Shown: positions 36,001 to 43,061, counted from the stretch's first letter. The stretch: DNA of 48,917 nucleotides from Lachnospiraceae bacterium (GCA_024698075.1 JAILRP010000069.1:1-48917); one strand, 5' to 3'. Numbers and translations: made by a program. The notes: generated by a model not told the origin, from the letters alone.

Positions 36001-36565
36001 TCTTATTGATAGCCACGAGAAAATCATCCACGGCCTGTGAATTGCCCGGAATGTTCGAAAGGCCCCTGTACTTGTCGTAATGTATCCTGTCATTGCCGCC
36101 GAACACCTGCGGAAATACCGGAGAATAAAAAAGCTCTACGGCCTCTTCCCAGTTGACCTGTGCCTGGTTGGTAAAGTGGAACAGGTTCCTGACATTGCCG
36201 AGCGAGCTCTGGACTATCCCGTAGGAAACGGAGAACACGAACGGAAGGTAATACTCTCCCGCATTCGATACGACCTGGATGTCGCCTTTTACGACGTCTC
36301 CGCTCTCGAGTCCCGTCGAATCGAATACATAATGTATGGTTGCAGACGGTTCATCATCGACATGGTCGTTCCTGCATACGAGACGCATGCTGGACGTATA
36401 TATTGTAGCGGTAAAATCCCTCCCGTCTTCGGAAGACAGTGTGAAGCTTCCCTCGAACAGCTGCCCCTTCGGCATGTCGGCTTCGATCCTGGCCGTGGAA
36501 AAAAGAAGTTTCCCGCAGTCATAGTCAAAGAAACCGTCAGCACACCTGTCGATTACCGCCCGCAC
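33005..36565 (-). CDS. Giant beta-sandwich / alpha-solenoid protein (DUF5717-like)
   Basis: The 1186-residue product begins with about 300 residues of beta-rich domains: GSFTLSSEDGRDFTATIYTS, GEYYLPFVFSVSYG and a second sheet around FVGNDHMMKFTIIGDRL. A conserved-looking stretch NLFHFTNQAQVNWEEAVELFYSP lies between them. From about residue 310 onward it is a long helical solenoid with TPR/HEAT-like pairs. There is no signal peptide or membrane helix. I recall this architecture as DUF5717, encoded beside DUF5716 in Lachnospiraceae. I chose GTG 36565, with GGCGGTGA at good spacing and the expected N-terminal segment RAVIDRCADGFFDYD. An in-frame GTG at 36640 would add 25 residues but has only a 10-base leader and no RBS. 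First gene of the four-gene operon. Confidence 0.82.
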   Translation of the reverse strand: MRAVIDRCADGFFDYDCGKLLFSTARIEADMPKGQLFEGSFTLSSEDGRDFTATIYTSSMRLVCRNDHVDDEPSATIHYVFDSTGLESGDVVKGDIQVVSNAGEYYLPFVFSVSYGIVQSSLGNVRNLFHFTNQAQVNWEEAVELFYSPVFPQVFGGNDRIHYDKYRGLSNIPGNSQAVDDFLVAINKKRPVEYSVDRTHYEYTDVSDDLECELLLHKSTWGNIEAKITSDVPFIRIEKEEIGADDFVGNDHMMKFTIIGDRLHEGRNFGTITVSSANSCVDINIIARHRARVNAKRVERREKRNLTLRLMRQYVDFRMKKTNVGSWVRESMKIVERMNSLDDKNPVSRLYQAQLLVVQRRENEAKWVLEHVENEMNIAECPDRVKAYFMYLTTLVNRSDEYINETAAKVNALFTANPDSFEILWTLLYLDENLTDNASRKITLIEKMFEGGCTSPVMYIEAYNFFVANPEKFSKLSAFEIQVLLFAAKMDIMDAELLKQLMYLAGRQRDYDPLLYSLLCMCYDLSGDEGLVEVISTLLIKGNISGPKYFRWFDRAVRMQLRITRLYEYYMYSVPSDYDGLIPRSVLMYFGFRNDMNYHRIALLYANLIAHKREYADTYDTYREHMQVFAVEQIEQEHIDGNIAKVYEDVLFLEMIKPEMARHLAKILFAYEVKINDPEAKNVVLVQSQFEGELVFKIENGYAYPTIYSGEFTLFTEDSAKRRRIIDGSNVRKLMNEAVFMQSIRYYVLDNVYFDMYLCEGRKHYVTVDDSNVEFCRELAESELVCEYYKRDIRMALIQYYYDNDQVTTLDEFLMNMNVKVLSAKDRASVVKFMTRRGMFEKAYQILSIYGTEEIAAKDCVGVCSHMIQENDKTPDTLLIKLCYFAFENGKYDEVLLRYLVENFNGLTKQLRNIWKAARGFDVDTFPLMERLIIQMLYTHTTVGEKEEIFEEYSRACTGTKVMLAYLSYCSFEYFAKERLTDPRVFEHITELYRLGEKINDACKLALLKYYSEEKQLQTEKVKAMLKEFLVDFMHRNTYFRFFSKYADLVPEISDYLDKTIIEYRTNPSNRVMLHYILENGQDEDESYHTEEMRNMFGGVFTREFILFFGENLQYYITEEQNGKELLTASDSLSVSDTSDSHVESRYTMLNDMVVSRTVKDDNTLLDIMREYVEADSFAHRVFKLR

Positions 36566-36656
36566 CGTATTCACCGCCTTTCGTAGGATTTTCTCAGAAT
36601 TTTTTGACGCGATGTTGCCCAAGTGATATACTTTGGGCACATTAGCATACAGAATA

Positions 36657-36685
36657 ATTATAGCTTATTAGCAGAAGAGGTGCAA
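36657..36685 (-). promoter_or_regulatory. Promoter of the DUF5717/DUF5716 operon
   Basis: On the minus strand TTGCAC (36680-36685) is 17 bases from a perfect TATAAT (36657-36662). Transcription would start near 36650. The leader to GTG 36565 carries an imperfect hairpin GCCCAAA / TTGGGC (36617-36638). The -35 lies within 10 bases of the divergent aminotransferase start. Confidence 0.75.
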
Positions 36686-36691
36686 TAAAAT

Positions 36692-37789
36692 ATGCTGAAG
36701 CACAGGGACAGTTTTCATGGCAGCGACCTTGAGAAAATAGAGCGTTTATACGGCATCCGCAAGGAGGACATCATAAGCTTTTCAGCCAACGTCAACCCGC
36801 TCGGGATATCCGGAAAGCTCCGGCGCGAGCTGCCCTACCATCTTGATGTCATAACCTCATATCCCGACAGGGATTATACGGACCTGCGCGGCGTGATCGC
36901 CGGGTACTGCGGGACGGTGCCGGAAAACATCCTTGTCGGCAACGGATCTACAGAGCTCATCACTCTTTTCATCCGCACAGTCGGGCCGAAAAAGGCTCTG
37001 CTCATCGGCCCCACCTACTCAGAGTATGAGCGTGAGCTCTCGCTTTCAGGTGCATCTTCCGCTTATTTTCCCCTGAAGGAGAAGGATGATTTTAAGCTCG
37101 ATGCCGATGCGCTCATCGACAGCCTTGACCGTTCGGTCGACATGCTCATCATGTGCAATCCGAACAACCCGACCTCAACTGCCGCCACAAGGGATGACAT
37201 ACGGCGCATCCTCGATGCCTGCAGGTCATATGGCATCTACGTTATGGTCGATGAGACATATGTGGAATTTGCCGAAAAATATGACGAGATCAGCTGTGTC
37301 GCTCTTACGGCCGACTATGACAATATCTGCCTGCTGCGCGGCGTGTCCAAGTTTTTTGCTGCCCCAGGCCTGAGGCTCGGCTATGCCATATGCGGTAATC
37401 AGGGGCTCCTGTCAGACATCTCGTCCATCAAGGATCCCTGGACGGTCACATCCATTGCGGAAACGGCCGGCAGGATAATGTTTTCGGATACGGAATACAT
37501 CGCAGCCACAAAGGAGCTCATCTTCAGTGAAAGGCGTCGGGTCACCGAGGCACTCCGCGCGATCCCGGGGCTTAAGGTTTACGAGCCTGCCGCCAACTTT
37601 GTCCTCTGCCGCATAGAAAAAGAGAATGCCGATGCCGACATCCTCTTTGACAGAGCGATACGCAGCAATATGATGATAAGAAACTGCTCTACATTTACGT
37701 ATCTTGACAACAGCTACTTCCGCATCTGCTTCATGAACCCCGCCGACAATGACAGGCTTCTTGCACTGATCAGGGAAGTCATCTCATAA
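36692..37789 (+). CDS. PLP-dependent aminotransferase of the HisC/CobD group
   Basis: The 365-residue fold-type I enzyme has HGSDLEKIERLYGI and ISFSANVNPLG at the N-terminus, a form more like threonine-phosphate decarboxylase (CobD) than classic HisC. Cofactor residues are visible: the Asn pair in CNPNNPTS (near 156-160), Asp187 in VMVDETY, and the Schiff-base Lys220 in RGVSKFFAAPGLRLGY. It could be histidinol-phosphate aminotransferase, a CobD-like decarboxylase or another amino acid aminotransferase. No his or cobalamin genes lie nearby to decide. RBS AGAGGTG precedes ATG 36692. It diverges from the DUF5717 operon and is followed at once by a hairpin shared with the convergent HAD gene. Confidence 0.87.
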   Translation: MLKHRDSFHGSDLEKIERLYGIRKEDIISFSANVNPLGISGKLRRELPYHLDVITSYPDRDYTDLRGVIAGYCGTVPENILVGNGSTELITLFIRTVGPKKALLIGPTYSEYERELSLSGASSAYFPLKEKDDFKLDADALIDSLDRSVDMLIMCNPNNPTSTAATRDDIRRILDACRSYGIYVMVDETYVEFAEKYDEISCVALTADYDNICLLRGVSKFFAAPGLRLGYAICGNQGLLSDISSIKDPWTVTSIAETAGRIMFSDTEYIAATKELIFSERRRVTEALRAIPGLKVYEPAANFVLCRIEKENADADILFDRAIRSNMMIRNCSTFTYLDNSYFRICFMNPADNDRLLALIREVIS

Positions 37790-37790
37790 G

Positions 37791-37825
37791 AAATGGCCCC
37801 CGGGGACGGAGTCAGGGGTCCATTA
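37791..37825. repeat. GC-rich stop-codon hairpin, copy 2 (aminotransferase 3' end)
   Basis: Arms AATGGCCCCC (37792-37801) and GGGGTCCATT (37815-37824) pair at 9 of 10 positions. The element begins just after the aminotransferase stop and ends 5 bases before the stop of the convergent HAD gene, so it could serve both as a terminator or 3' end stabiliser. It shares GTCAGGGGTCCATT with the copy after the S1 gene. Confidence 0.7.
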
Positions 37826-37830
37826 CCGGT

Positions 37831-38481
37831 TCAGCCAAGTAAATCCACGACTTCAGATGGGTTTGAAGCAAATGTTGTGGCACCGCATTTTATGAGCTGG
37901 TCCCTGCTTCGGAAGCCCCAGAGAACAGCTATACATGAAAGGCCTGAATTGGCCGCAGTCCGGATATCTACTTCCGAATCCCCGACATACACAGCCTCTT
38001 CACTTGATGAACCAAGCTCCCCCAGGGCTGCAAGAACCATGTCAGGAGCAGGCTTTCTGCTTATCCCCGGCCTCTCTCCCACAGCTATGGAAACATAATC
38101 TGAAAAGAATCTGTCATTCAGCTCCTTTACGGCAGAATCTATCTTGTTCGAGACTATTGCCATTTTATACCCTTTATCCTTCAGGATTTTCATCAGTTCA
38201 ATGATGCCGTCATATGGCCGCGTCTTATCCAGGCAATGTTTGTTGTAATGTTCCCTGAAATACGGGAGCATCTCCTCGATGGTGTCATCCGCCGTCAGCG
38301 GCGGCACTGCACATGTAAGCGCATGTTTTATTCCGTTTCCGAAGAACTGCCTGTATTCATCCGGTCTTCTTTCAGGCATTCCAAACTTAGCAAGGACATA
38401 GTTTACTGAGTCTGCAAGGTCATCAAGCGTATTTAGGACCGTGCCGTCCATGTCAAAGATCACTGTATTATAGCGTTTCAT
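37831..38481 (-). CDS. Phosphoglycolate-phosphatase-like HAD hydrolase
   Basis: The 216-residue product begins with the full DxDGT motif (VIFDMDGTVLNTLDDLADSV; Asp10 and Asp12). It has motif II in MAIVSNK, the motif III lysine in SRKPAPDMVLAAL and motif IV in VYVGDSEVDI. An alpha-helical cap lies between motifs I and II. This is the Gph/PpaX-type HAD-IA group acting on phosphoglycolate or similar phosphates. RBS GGGGAAAAAG precedes ATG. The start overlaps the end of the NERD gene by 14 bases, so translation is probably coupled. Confidence 0.9.
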   Translation of the reverse strand: MKRYNTVIFDMDGTVLNTLDDLADSVNYVLAKFGMPERRPDEYRQFFGNGIKHALTCAVPPLTADDTIEEMLPYFREHYNKHCLDKTRPYDGIIELMKILKDKGYKMAIVSNKIDSAVKELNDRFFSDYVSIAVGERPGISRKPAPDMVLAALGELGSSSEEAVYVGDSEVDIRTAANSGLSCIAVLWGFRSRDQLIKCGATTFASNPSEVVDLLG

Positions 38482-39091
38482 CTTTTTCCCCTTCTGTAAG
38501 CGCTCCGGTAATCTGCTCCTGCACTTCAGGCGAAAGCTTCACCTTCGAGTCCATATGTATCTTCTCTTCTATGTCTGCCTGTGTATTTACCACCAGATCC
38601 GAATTTACCGGACTGTTCCCTTGGGCAAAGAACACGCAGCCGTCTATCCGGACATCAATGCCGCGCTCCTTCAGGTACCTCGACAGGATATATATCTGAC
38701 GCCTGACCTGTTTTATAGGGTTCTTTATCTTTGCCTGGCAGACGGAACCGGCAGGTGTTGTATTGTTCTTTATCCATTCACGGTCATCTTCGTCCCCGAA
38801 CAGCTCGCCATTATAATTCTTGACTTCGATTATAAAGACCCCGTGGCTGTTTATTACGACATTGTCAAGTTCCGTTTCCTTGTCATCCGCAGCCAGGTGG
38901 ACATTTGCAAGAAGGATATCTTCCTGCACAAGGATCTCCCTGATAAGAGTTCTGGCAAACCTTTCCCCAAGCCTTCCCGCGCGCTTTTCCGGAAGCTCGA
39001 TTCGGGCAGGCCGGAAGACGGCAGCAAGGACAAAAACAATTATAAAAATGGCAAATGTGGCTATTATACCTATGATTATCTGATCATCCAT
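38468..39091 (-). CDS. Membrane-anchored NERD (nuclease-related) domain protein
   Basis: The 207-residue product has one N-terminal membrane helix (residues about 5-27). A NERD domain follows, starting with AGRLGERFARTLIREIL and containing TELDNVVINSHGVFIIEVKNYNG. The order E...D...E-x-K matches the restriction-endonuclease-like core (Asp/Glu/Lys). A helical segment with QVRRQIYILSRYLKERG follows, then VFFAQG. NERD proteins are found in many bacteria; few have known roles, and nuclease activity is inferred from fold only. It overlaps the downstream HAD gene by 14 bases. Confidence 0.88.
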   Translation of the reverse strand: MDDQIIIGIIATFAIFIIVFVLAAVFRPARIELPEKRAGRLGERFARTLIREILVQEDILLANVHLAADDKETELDNVVINSHGVFIIEVKNYNGELFGDEDDREWIKNNTTPAGSVCQAKIKNPIKQVRRQIYILSRYLKERGIDVRIDGCVFFAQGNSPVNSDLVVNTQADIEEKIHMDSKVKLSPEVQEQITGALTEGEKDETL

Positions 39092-39267
39092 TTCGTGGGT
39101 TCCGGAATCATCATTAACGGCTATATAAAATAATATAGCAATTCAGATACAATTAACAGTCGCGGGGTTGATCTTTGACAGTATAACATTACCATCAGTC
39201 GGAAAATCAGTTCCGCGCCTTCAGTTGACTATAGCTGAATAACACACCTGTAGATGACATTTAGACG

Positions 39268-39300
39268 AAAAGCGGCCACCGTCTGCCGGTGGCCGTACTT
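39268..39300. terminator. Bidirectional rho-independent terminator
   Basis: A 9-bp perfect stem CGGCCACCG / CGGTGGCCG (39273-39281 with 39287-39295) has A-rich sequence on the left and TACTTTT on the right. It could end transcription of the S1 gene on the minus strand (about 50 bases past its stop) and stop any plus-strand read-through. Confidence 0.82.
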
Positions 39301-39314
39301 TTAAACAATATCAG

Positions 39315-39348
39315 AAAATGGACCCCTGACAGGCCCCGGGAGGCATTA
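39315..39348 (-). repeat. GC-rich stop-codon hairpin, copy 3 (S1 gene 3' end)
   Basis: The segment AAAATGGACCCCTGACAG and the following CCCCGGG match copy 1 at serS at all but one position. The element overlaps the S1 gene's stop codon (39346-39348). It lies just ahead of the stronger terminator at 39268-39300. Confidence 0.7.
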
Positions 39349-40047
39349 CAGTTTGATGCCTTTGAGGAGGTCGCCGAGGGATGTGCCTATGCCTTCGGCT
39401 TCGGGAAGCTTGATGGGAGCTTCTTCCGCGGAGGGCTCTTCGGGATTTTCGATGAGGGCCTTCATTGAAAGGGATATCTTTCCATCCTTGATTTCGATGA
39501 CTTTCACATCGACTTCCTGCCCTTCCTTGAGGACATCGCCGGGGAATTTGACTCTCTCGTGTGATATCTGTGAGACATGGACAAGGCCTGAGAGTCCGTC
39601 ACCTAAATCGATAAATGCGCCGTATTCTTTGATCGTGGCAACTGTGCCGTGGAATACCTGGCCAACCTTGACATCTGACATCTTCTGCTTGCGGCTCAGC
39701 TCTTTTTGTTCCTTCAGTATCTCCTTTGCGGACAGGATCAGCTTGTCCTCATCCATCTTGGCTTCGGAAACCCTGACCTCGATCTCTTTTCCGAGGAACG
39801 GATTGCAGTCGTTTATGCGGTCAAGTGACAGCTTTGATGTGGGGATGAACGCCCTCATGCCCTCAAAGTCAGCAACGACTCCGCCCTTTACGATCCCTGT
39901 GACCGTAACGGTAATATTTTCCTGAGATGCTTTCAGCTCTTCAGCCTTCTTCCATGCCAGAAGGGAATCGGTATCGTGAACTCCGTCTCCCATAAGGCTG
40001 TATGAATCCTCAAGCTCCTTCTCAAAATCCTTCATTGTCTCTTCCAT
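39346..40047 (-). CDS. S1-domain RNA-binding protein (short RpsA-like)
   Basis: The 233-residue product has two S1 (OB-fold) domains. The first is a divergent one at about residues 45-110 (TVTGIVKGGVVADFEGMRAFIP). The second is a canonical one at about 127-197 (GQVFHGTVATIKEYGAFIDLGDGLSGLVHVSQIS). A Pro/Glu-rich linker and short C-terminal motif follow. Full S1 has four or more domains, so this is a short two-domain form as seen in several Clostridia. It may bind mRNA or ribosomes. A strong GGAGG at 7 bases precedes ATG 40047. It ends with two possible 3' hairpins. Confidence 0.88.
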   Translation of the reverse strand: MEETMKDFEKELEDSYSLMGDGVHDTDSLLAWKKAEELKASQENITVTVTGIVKGGVVADFEGMRAFIPTSKLSLDRINDCNPFLGKEIEVRVSEAKMDEDKLILSAKEILKEQKELSRKQKMSDVKVGQVFHGTVATIKEYGAFIDLGDGLSGLVHVSQISHERVKFPGDVLKEGQEVDVKVIEIKDGKISLSMKALIENPEEPSAEEAPIKLPEAEGIGTSLGDLLKGIKL

Positions 40048-40144
40048 CTAAAAGCCTCCTTCTGTCCGGCGCCGTATTATATGGCCGTCCAACTCCATAA
40101 TAATATCATATATTTTGACGAACGGGTATTATTTTCCGTAATGA

Positions 40145-41041
40145 TCATGCATAACGTCTGATAATCTGCACAGATGCCTGCAGATAATGGCCGGCAAACA
40201 GGTTGAAATGGTTGAGATAATGGTACAGGTTGTAAAGGTCTTTCCTGTCCCTGTATCCGTCATCCTCCGGTATCATTTCATGATATCCCCTGTAAAAATC
40301 ATGGGGCATGCTTCCGAACATTTCCGTCATCGCCATGTCCGCCTCGGCATGTCCGACATATGCAGCGGGATCGATGAGCACTGCCTGCCCGTTCTTATCC
40401 ACAAGATGGTTCCCTCCCCACATGTCTCCGTGAAGAAGGGACGGCCTTTCCGGCTCCGTCAGGATATCTCCGAGCCTGTCAAGGAGCCGCAGTACATCCT
40501 TCATGTAAGGTGCCAGTGCATTCCCTGCCATCCTTATCTGCACCTCAAGCCTTCTGCTCCGGTAAAAATCAACCCAGCTGTCCGATGGCGTGTTCACCTG
40601 CTTTGACGCCCCGATGAAATTATCGCGGGCAAATCCGAAGCGTCCGCCCGGTACAAACTCTCCGGTATCGGCAAGATGCATCATGGCATATTCATGTCCC
40701 ATGTCATGCCATGTTTCTTTATCCGGCATCCCTTTCTCTATGAGCTCCATCATCAGAAAGGATACGCCGCGTTTTCTGTCCGTTCCTTTGGCCAGGAGTT
40801 TCGGTGTCCTTATCGTGCCTGTCGCTGCTATAGCACCAAGCCCCTCTTCCTCCGCGTCAAAAAATGCGATGTTTCCGGGGGTGTTCATTTTTACGAATAC
40901 CCTTTGGCCATCCGAAAGATCCAGCACCTCTGTGTCATTGATATCGCCGCCGAAGGCTCGCATTTCCGACTCTATGCGGATACTGTTTCCAAAGCATCCT
41001 CTTACGGCATCCTCAAGGGAGGCGTGTGACGGAAGTCCCAT
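40145..41041 (-). CDS. Fructosamine kinase-family protein (FN3K-like)
   Basis: The 298-residue product has the protein-kinase-like fold of the fructosamine/ketosamine kinase family. AFGGDINDTEVLDL is a glycine/substrate strand, VFVKMN holds the ATP lysine, and LLHGDMWGGNHL is the catalytic loop with the HGD aspartate. IDPAAYVGHAEADMAM carries the metal-binding Asp. The family phosphorylates ketosamines on glycated proteins or free amino sugars, a deglycation step. I chose ATG 41041, which overlaps the MIF gene stop as TGATG and has GGGAG at 9 bases. An in-frame ATG at 41062 lacks spacing for an RBS. Coupled to the MIF-like gene. Confidence 0.87.
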   Translation of the reverse strand: MGLPSHASLEDAVRGCFGNSIRIESEMRAFGGDINDTEVLDLSDGQRVFVKMNTPGNIAFFDAEEEGLGAIAATGTIRTPKLLAKGTDRKRGVSFLMMELIEKGMPDKETWHDMGHEYAMMHLADTGEFVPGGRFGFARDNFIGASKQVNTPSDSWVDFYRSRRLEVQIRMAGNALAPYMKDVLRLLDRLGDILTEPERPSLLHGDMWGGNHLVDKNGQAVLIDPAAYVGHAEADMAMTEMFGSMPHDFYRGYHEMIPEDDGYRDRKDLYNLYHYLNHFNLFAGHYLQASVQIIRRYA

Positions 41042-41385
41042 CAGAAATTGCTCCCGTTCCATCCCCAGTCAGGCGTTGCCGAATATTTGATGTACATCCT
41101 GTCGGGTGCAATTCCGAGCACCTCTCCGAATATTTTCGTGATCTCTGCGGTCATCCTCGAAAACGCATCTTTGTTAGGGCCTCCGAACAGCCTTACCTCA
41201 ACGAATGCCACAGGTTCGCTGTCATCACCCGCAAAGTACAGATGATAATCATCCTCAAAGCCTGCCATAAGCCAGCTCTCGCTCTTGCCGGGTATTATCG
41301 ATATGGCCCGGCCCAGCCTGCTCTTAAGTTCCTTTTCCTGTTCGTCGGTTATCTTGATGCTTACTTTTGAATCTATGAACGGCAT
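41041..41385 (-). CDS. MIF-family (macrophage migration inhibitory factor-like) tautomerase
   Basis: The 114-residue product matches the length and layout of animal MIF (115). It has catalytic Pro at position 2 after Met (MPFIDS), the PGKSESWLMAGFED segment with the family's active-site lysine position, and FGGPNKDAFSRMTAEITKIFGEVLGIAPDRMYIKY. The ending WGWNGSNF corresponds to GWNNSTF of human MIF. The CxxC motif of human MIF is absent. Members tautomerise phenylpyruvate and dopachrome in vitro. AAGGAGAG precedes ATG 41385. It overlaps the fructosamine kinase start. Confidence 0.9.
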   Translation of the reverse strand: MPFIDSKVSIKITDEQEKELKSRLGRAISIIPGKSESWLMAGFEDDYHLYFAGDDSEPVAFVEVRLFGGPNKDAFSRMTAEITKIFGEVLGIAPDRMYIKYSATPDWGWNGSNF

Positions 41386-41450
41386 ATTGTCTCTCCTTCC
41401 TTCTCTGCTTACAGACCTTCCGGCTCATTCCGGAACGGTTTAAGTGATCA

Positions 41451-42428
41451 TCACAAAAGGTGTGCCCTGACCTCTTCCGCGCTCATCGGCAGGAGGTATG
41501 CAGGCGCAATGTCAAACACCGTCATGCAGCCGGTCTTTCCTTCGCTCTTCAAGCGGAAGATTGCGCGTGCATATGCAAGGAGCACCGATGCGGTAAACTC
41601 GGGATTCGAATCAAGCTTCAGGCTGTATTCGATGACATGCCTGTGCTCCCTGCCGGCCCCGGTAGCACCGGTACGGAACACGCTTCCGCCGTGCGGCATT
41701 TCCCTGTGGTCGCGTTCAAATTCCTCACGGCTTATGAAATGGACCGTCGTATCATATTCGTCAAAATAGTTGGGCATGGTCTTTATCGACTGCTCGATCG
41801 CGGACAGGTCAGCACCTTCCTTTGCGACCACGAAGCATTCCCTCGTGTGTTTCTGCCTTGTTGTAAGCTCAGGGTCCTCACCGGCCCTTACCGATGCAAG
41901 GGCGCTCTCAACGGGAACGGTATACTGCTTTGCATCAGCCACACCCTCTATGCGCCTTATCGCATCAGAATGCCCCTGGCTGACGCCGCGTCCCCAGAAC
42001 GTGTAATCTTTTCCCTCGGGAAGGATCGCATTCCCGTATAGGCGCAGGAGCGAGAACATTCCCGGATCCCATCCGCATGATATGAGCGCTACGTTACCGC
42101 CTGCCTTCGCGGCACTGTCTACCTTCGCGAAGTGCTCCGGTATGCGCGCATGCGTGTCAAAACTGTCTATGACGTTAAAATCCTTCGCGTACTTCGGAGT
42201 CATCTCCGGAAGGTCCGTTGCAGATCCGCCGCATATCACCAAAACATCGATCTCATCCCTGTACTGTGTGATCTCGCTTACATTCTTTGCGGGGACGCCC
42301 GATGCCGTCTTCACCGATGACGGATCCCTTCTCGTAAACACATACTTAAGTTCCATGTCCGCATTCTGGCTGACTGCACACTCAACTCCCCTTGCGAGGT
42401 TCCCGTATCCTAAGATCGCGATCTTCAT
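41451..42428 (-). CDS. ddh: meso-Diaminopimelate dehydrogenase
   Basis: The 325-residue product begins MKIAILGYGNLARGVE, with a dinucleotide-binding fold, and has typical Ddh segments: VFTRRDP, DSFDTHARIPEHF, ISCGWDPGMFSLLRLY and FWGRGVSQGHSDAIRRI. The enzyme converts tetrahydrodipicolinate, ammonia and NADPH to meso-diaminopimelate in one step, for lysine and peptidoglycan. I chose ATG 42428, preceded by AGGGAGAAAGAG; a longer frame to 42509 reads through the promoter region. The leader contains GCCGGC-GGG-GCCGGC (42453-42467). A possible weak promoter is TTGCAG/TATTGT (42496-42501 and 42472-42477). An upstream terminator separates it from the aryl-pyruvate operon. Confidence 0.95.
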   Translation of the reverse strand: MKIAILGYGNLARGVECAVSQNADMELKYVFTRRDPSSVKTASGVPAKNVSEITQYRDEIDVLVICGGSATDLPEMTPKYAKDFNVIDSFDTHARIPEHFAKVDSAAKAGGNVALISCGWDPGMFSLLRLYGNAILPEGKDYTFWGRGVSQGHSDAIRRIEGVADAKQYTVPVESALASVRAGEDPELTTRQKHTRECFVVAKEGADLSAIEQSIKTMPNYFDEYDTTVHFISREEFERDHREMPHGGSVFRTGATGAGREHRHVIEYSLKLDSNPEFTASVLLAYARAIFRLKSEGKTGCMTVFDIAPAYLLPMSAEEVRAHLL

Positions 42429-42499
42429 CTCTTTCTCCCTTTCCCTATTCACGCCGGCGGGGCCGGCCTTAACAATACAACACGCCAAATGATCCCTGC

Positions 42500-42548
42500 A
42501 AAAAATCATGAGGCTGAAAGCGCTGACACCATCAGCACCTCCGGCCTC
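42500..42548 (-). terminator. Terminator of the ior-paaK-ACT operon
   Basis: On the minus strand GAGGC (42548-42544) pairs with GCCTC (42514-42510). It encloses a 7-bp hairpin (GUGCUGA/UCAGCGC with one G-U). Six U residues follow (42505-42500). It starts 28 bases after the ACT gene stop. A short coupled frame with a Shine-Dalgarno overlaps it (see findings). Confidence 0.65.
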
Positions 42549-42576
42549 GCAAAAGTCATTTCAGACAGTACATATT

Positions 42577-42987
42577 TCAGATCTCGCTCTGGGCAAGCAC
42601 CCTGAAACCGCTTTTTCTTATCACCGCTTCGGCACTCTCATAGTCCTTGATCTTCATTATCATGGATGCCGTCTCGGCACTCGAGAGCACATACATATAT
42701 TCTATGTTGAACTCAACAAGCGCAGTCAGGAGTCCGTGAAGCGAACCCGGTGCGTTTGATATCTCGACCGCTATGACATCCGAAAGCCTTGCGGAAAGTC
42801 CCTCTGCCTTAAGTGCATCCTTTGCCTTCTCAGGATCCGACACTATCAGCCGGAGCAGCCCGAAATCAACCGATTCCGCAAGCGAGAGCGAGCTGATGTT
42901 GATGCTGTTGTCCTTCAGGACTTCAGTGACTTTTTCTATCCGTCCTTCTTTATTTCCTATAAAAACCGTTACCTGCTTGACTGCCAT
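42577..42987 (-). CDS. Tandem ACT-domain protein
   Basis: The 136-residue product consists of two ACT domains: QVTVFIGNKEGRIEKVTEVL (from residue 5) and AVEISNAPGSLHGLLTALVE (from about residue 72), with no catalytic domain. ACT domains bind amino acids or related small ligands, so a regulator or sensor for aryl-acid metabolism is likely. Similar small ACT proteins are commonly encoded beside phenylacetate-CoA ligases in anaerobes. RBS GGAGGAGG precedes ATG 42987. It is the last gene of the iorA-iorB-ligase set. Confidence 0.9.
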   Translation of the reverse strand: MAVKQVTVFIGNKEGRIEKVTEVLKDNSINISSLSLAESVDFGLLRLIVSDPEKAKDALKAEGLSARLSDVIAVEISNAPGSLHGLLTALVEFNIEYMYVLSSAETASMIMKIKDYESAEAVIRKSGFRVLAQSEI

Positions 42988-43061
42988 GTACGTACCTCCT
43001 CCATCACGAAAAATGCCCCTCCTGCCTGCAGTTACAAGGTCTGCTCGGCCCTGCCTGAATT

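Noticed and set aside
36617-36638. Hairpin at GTG 36640 as a translation switch
   Set aside because: Stem is only 6-7 bp with a loop of about 9 bases, and the preferred start is 36565.
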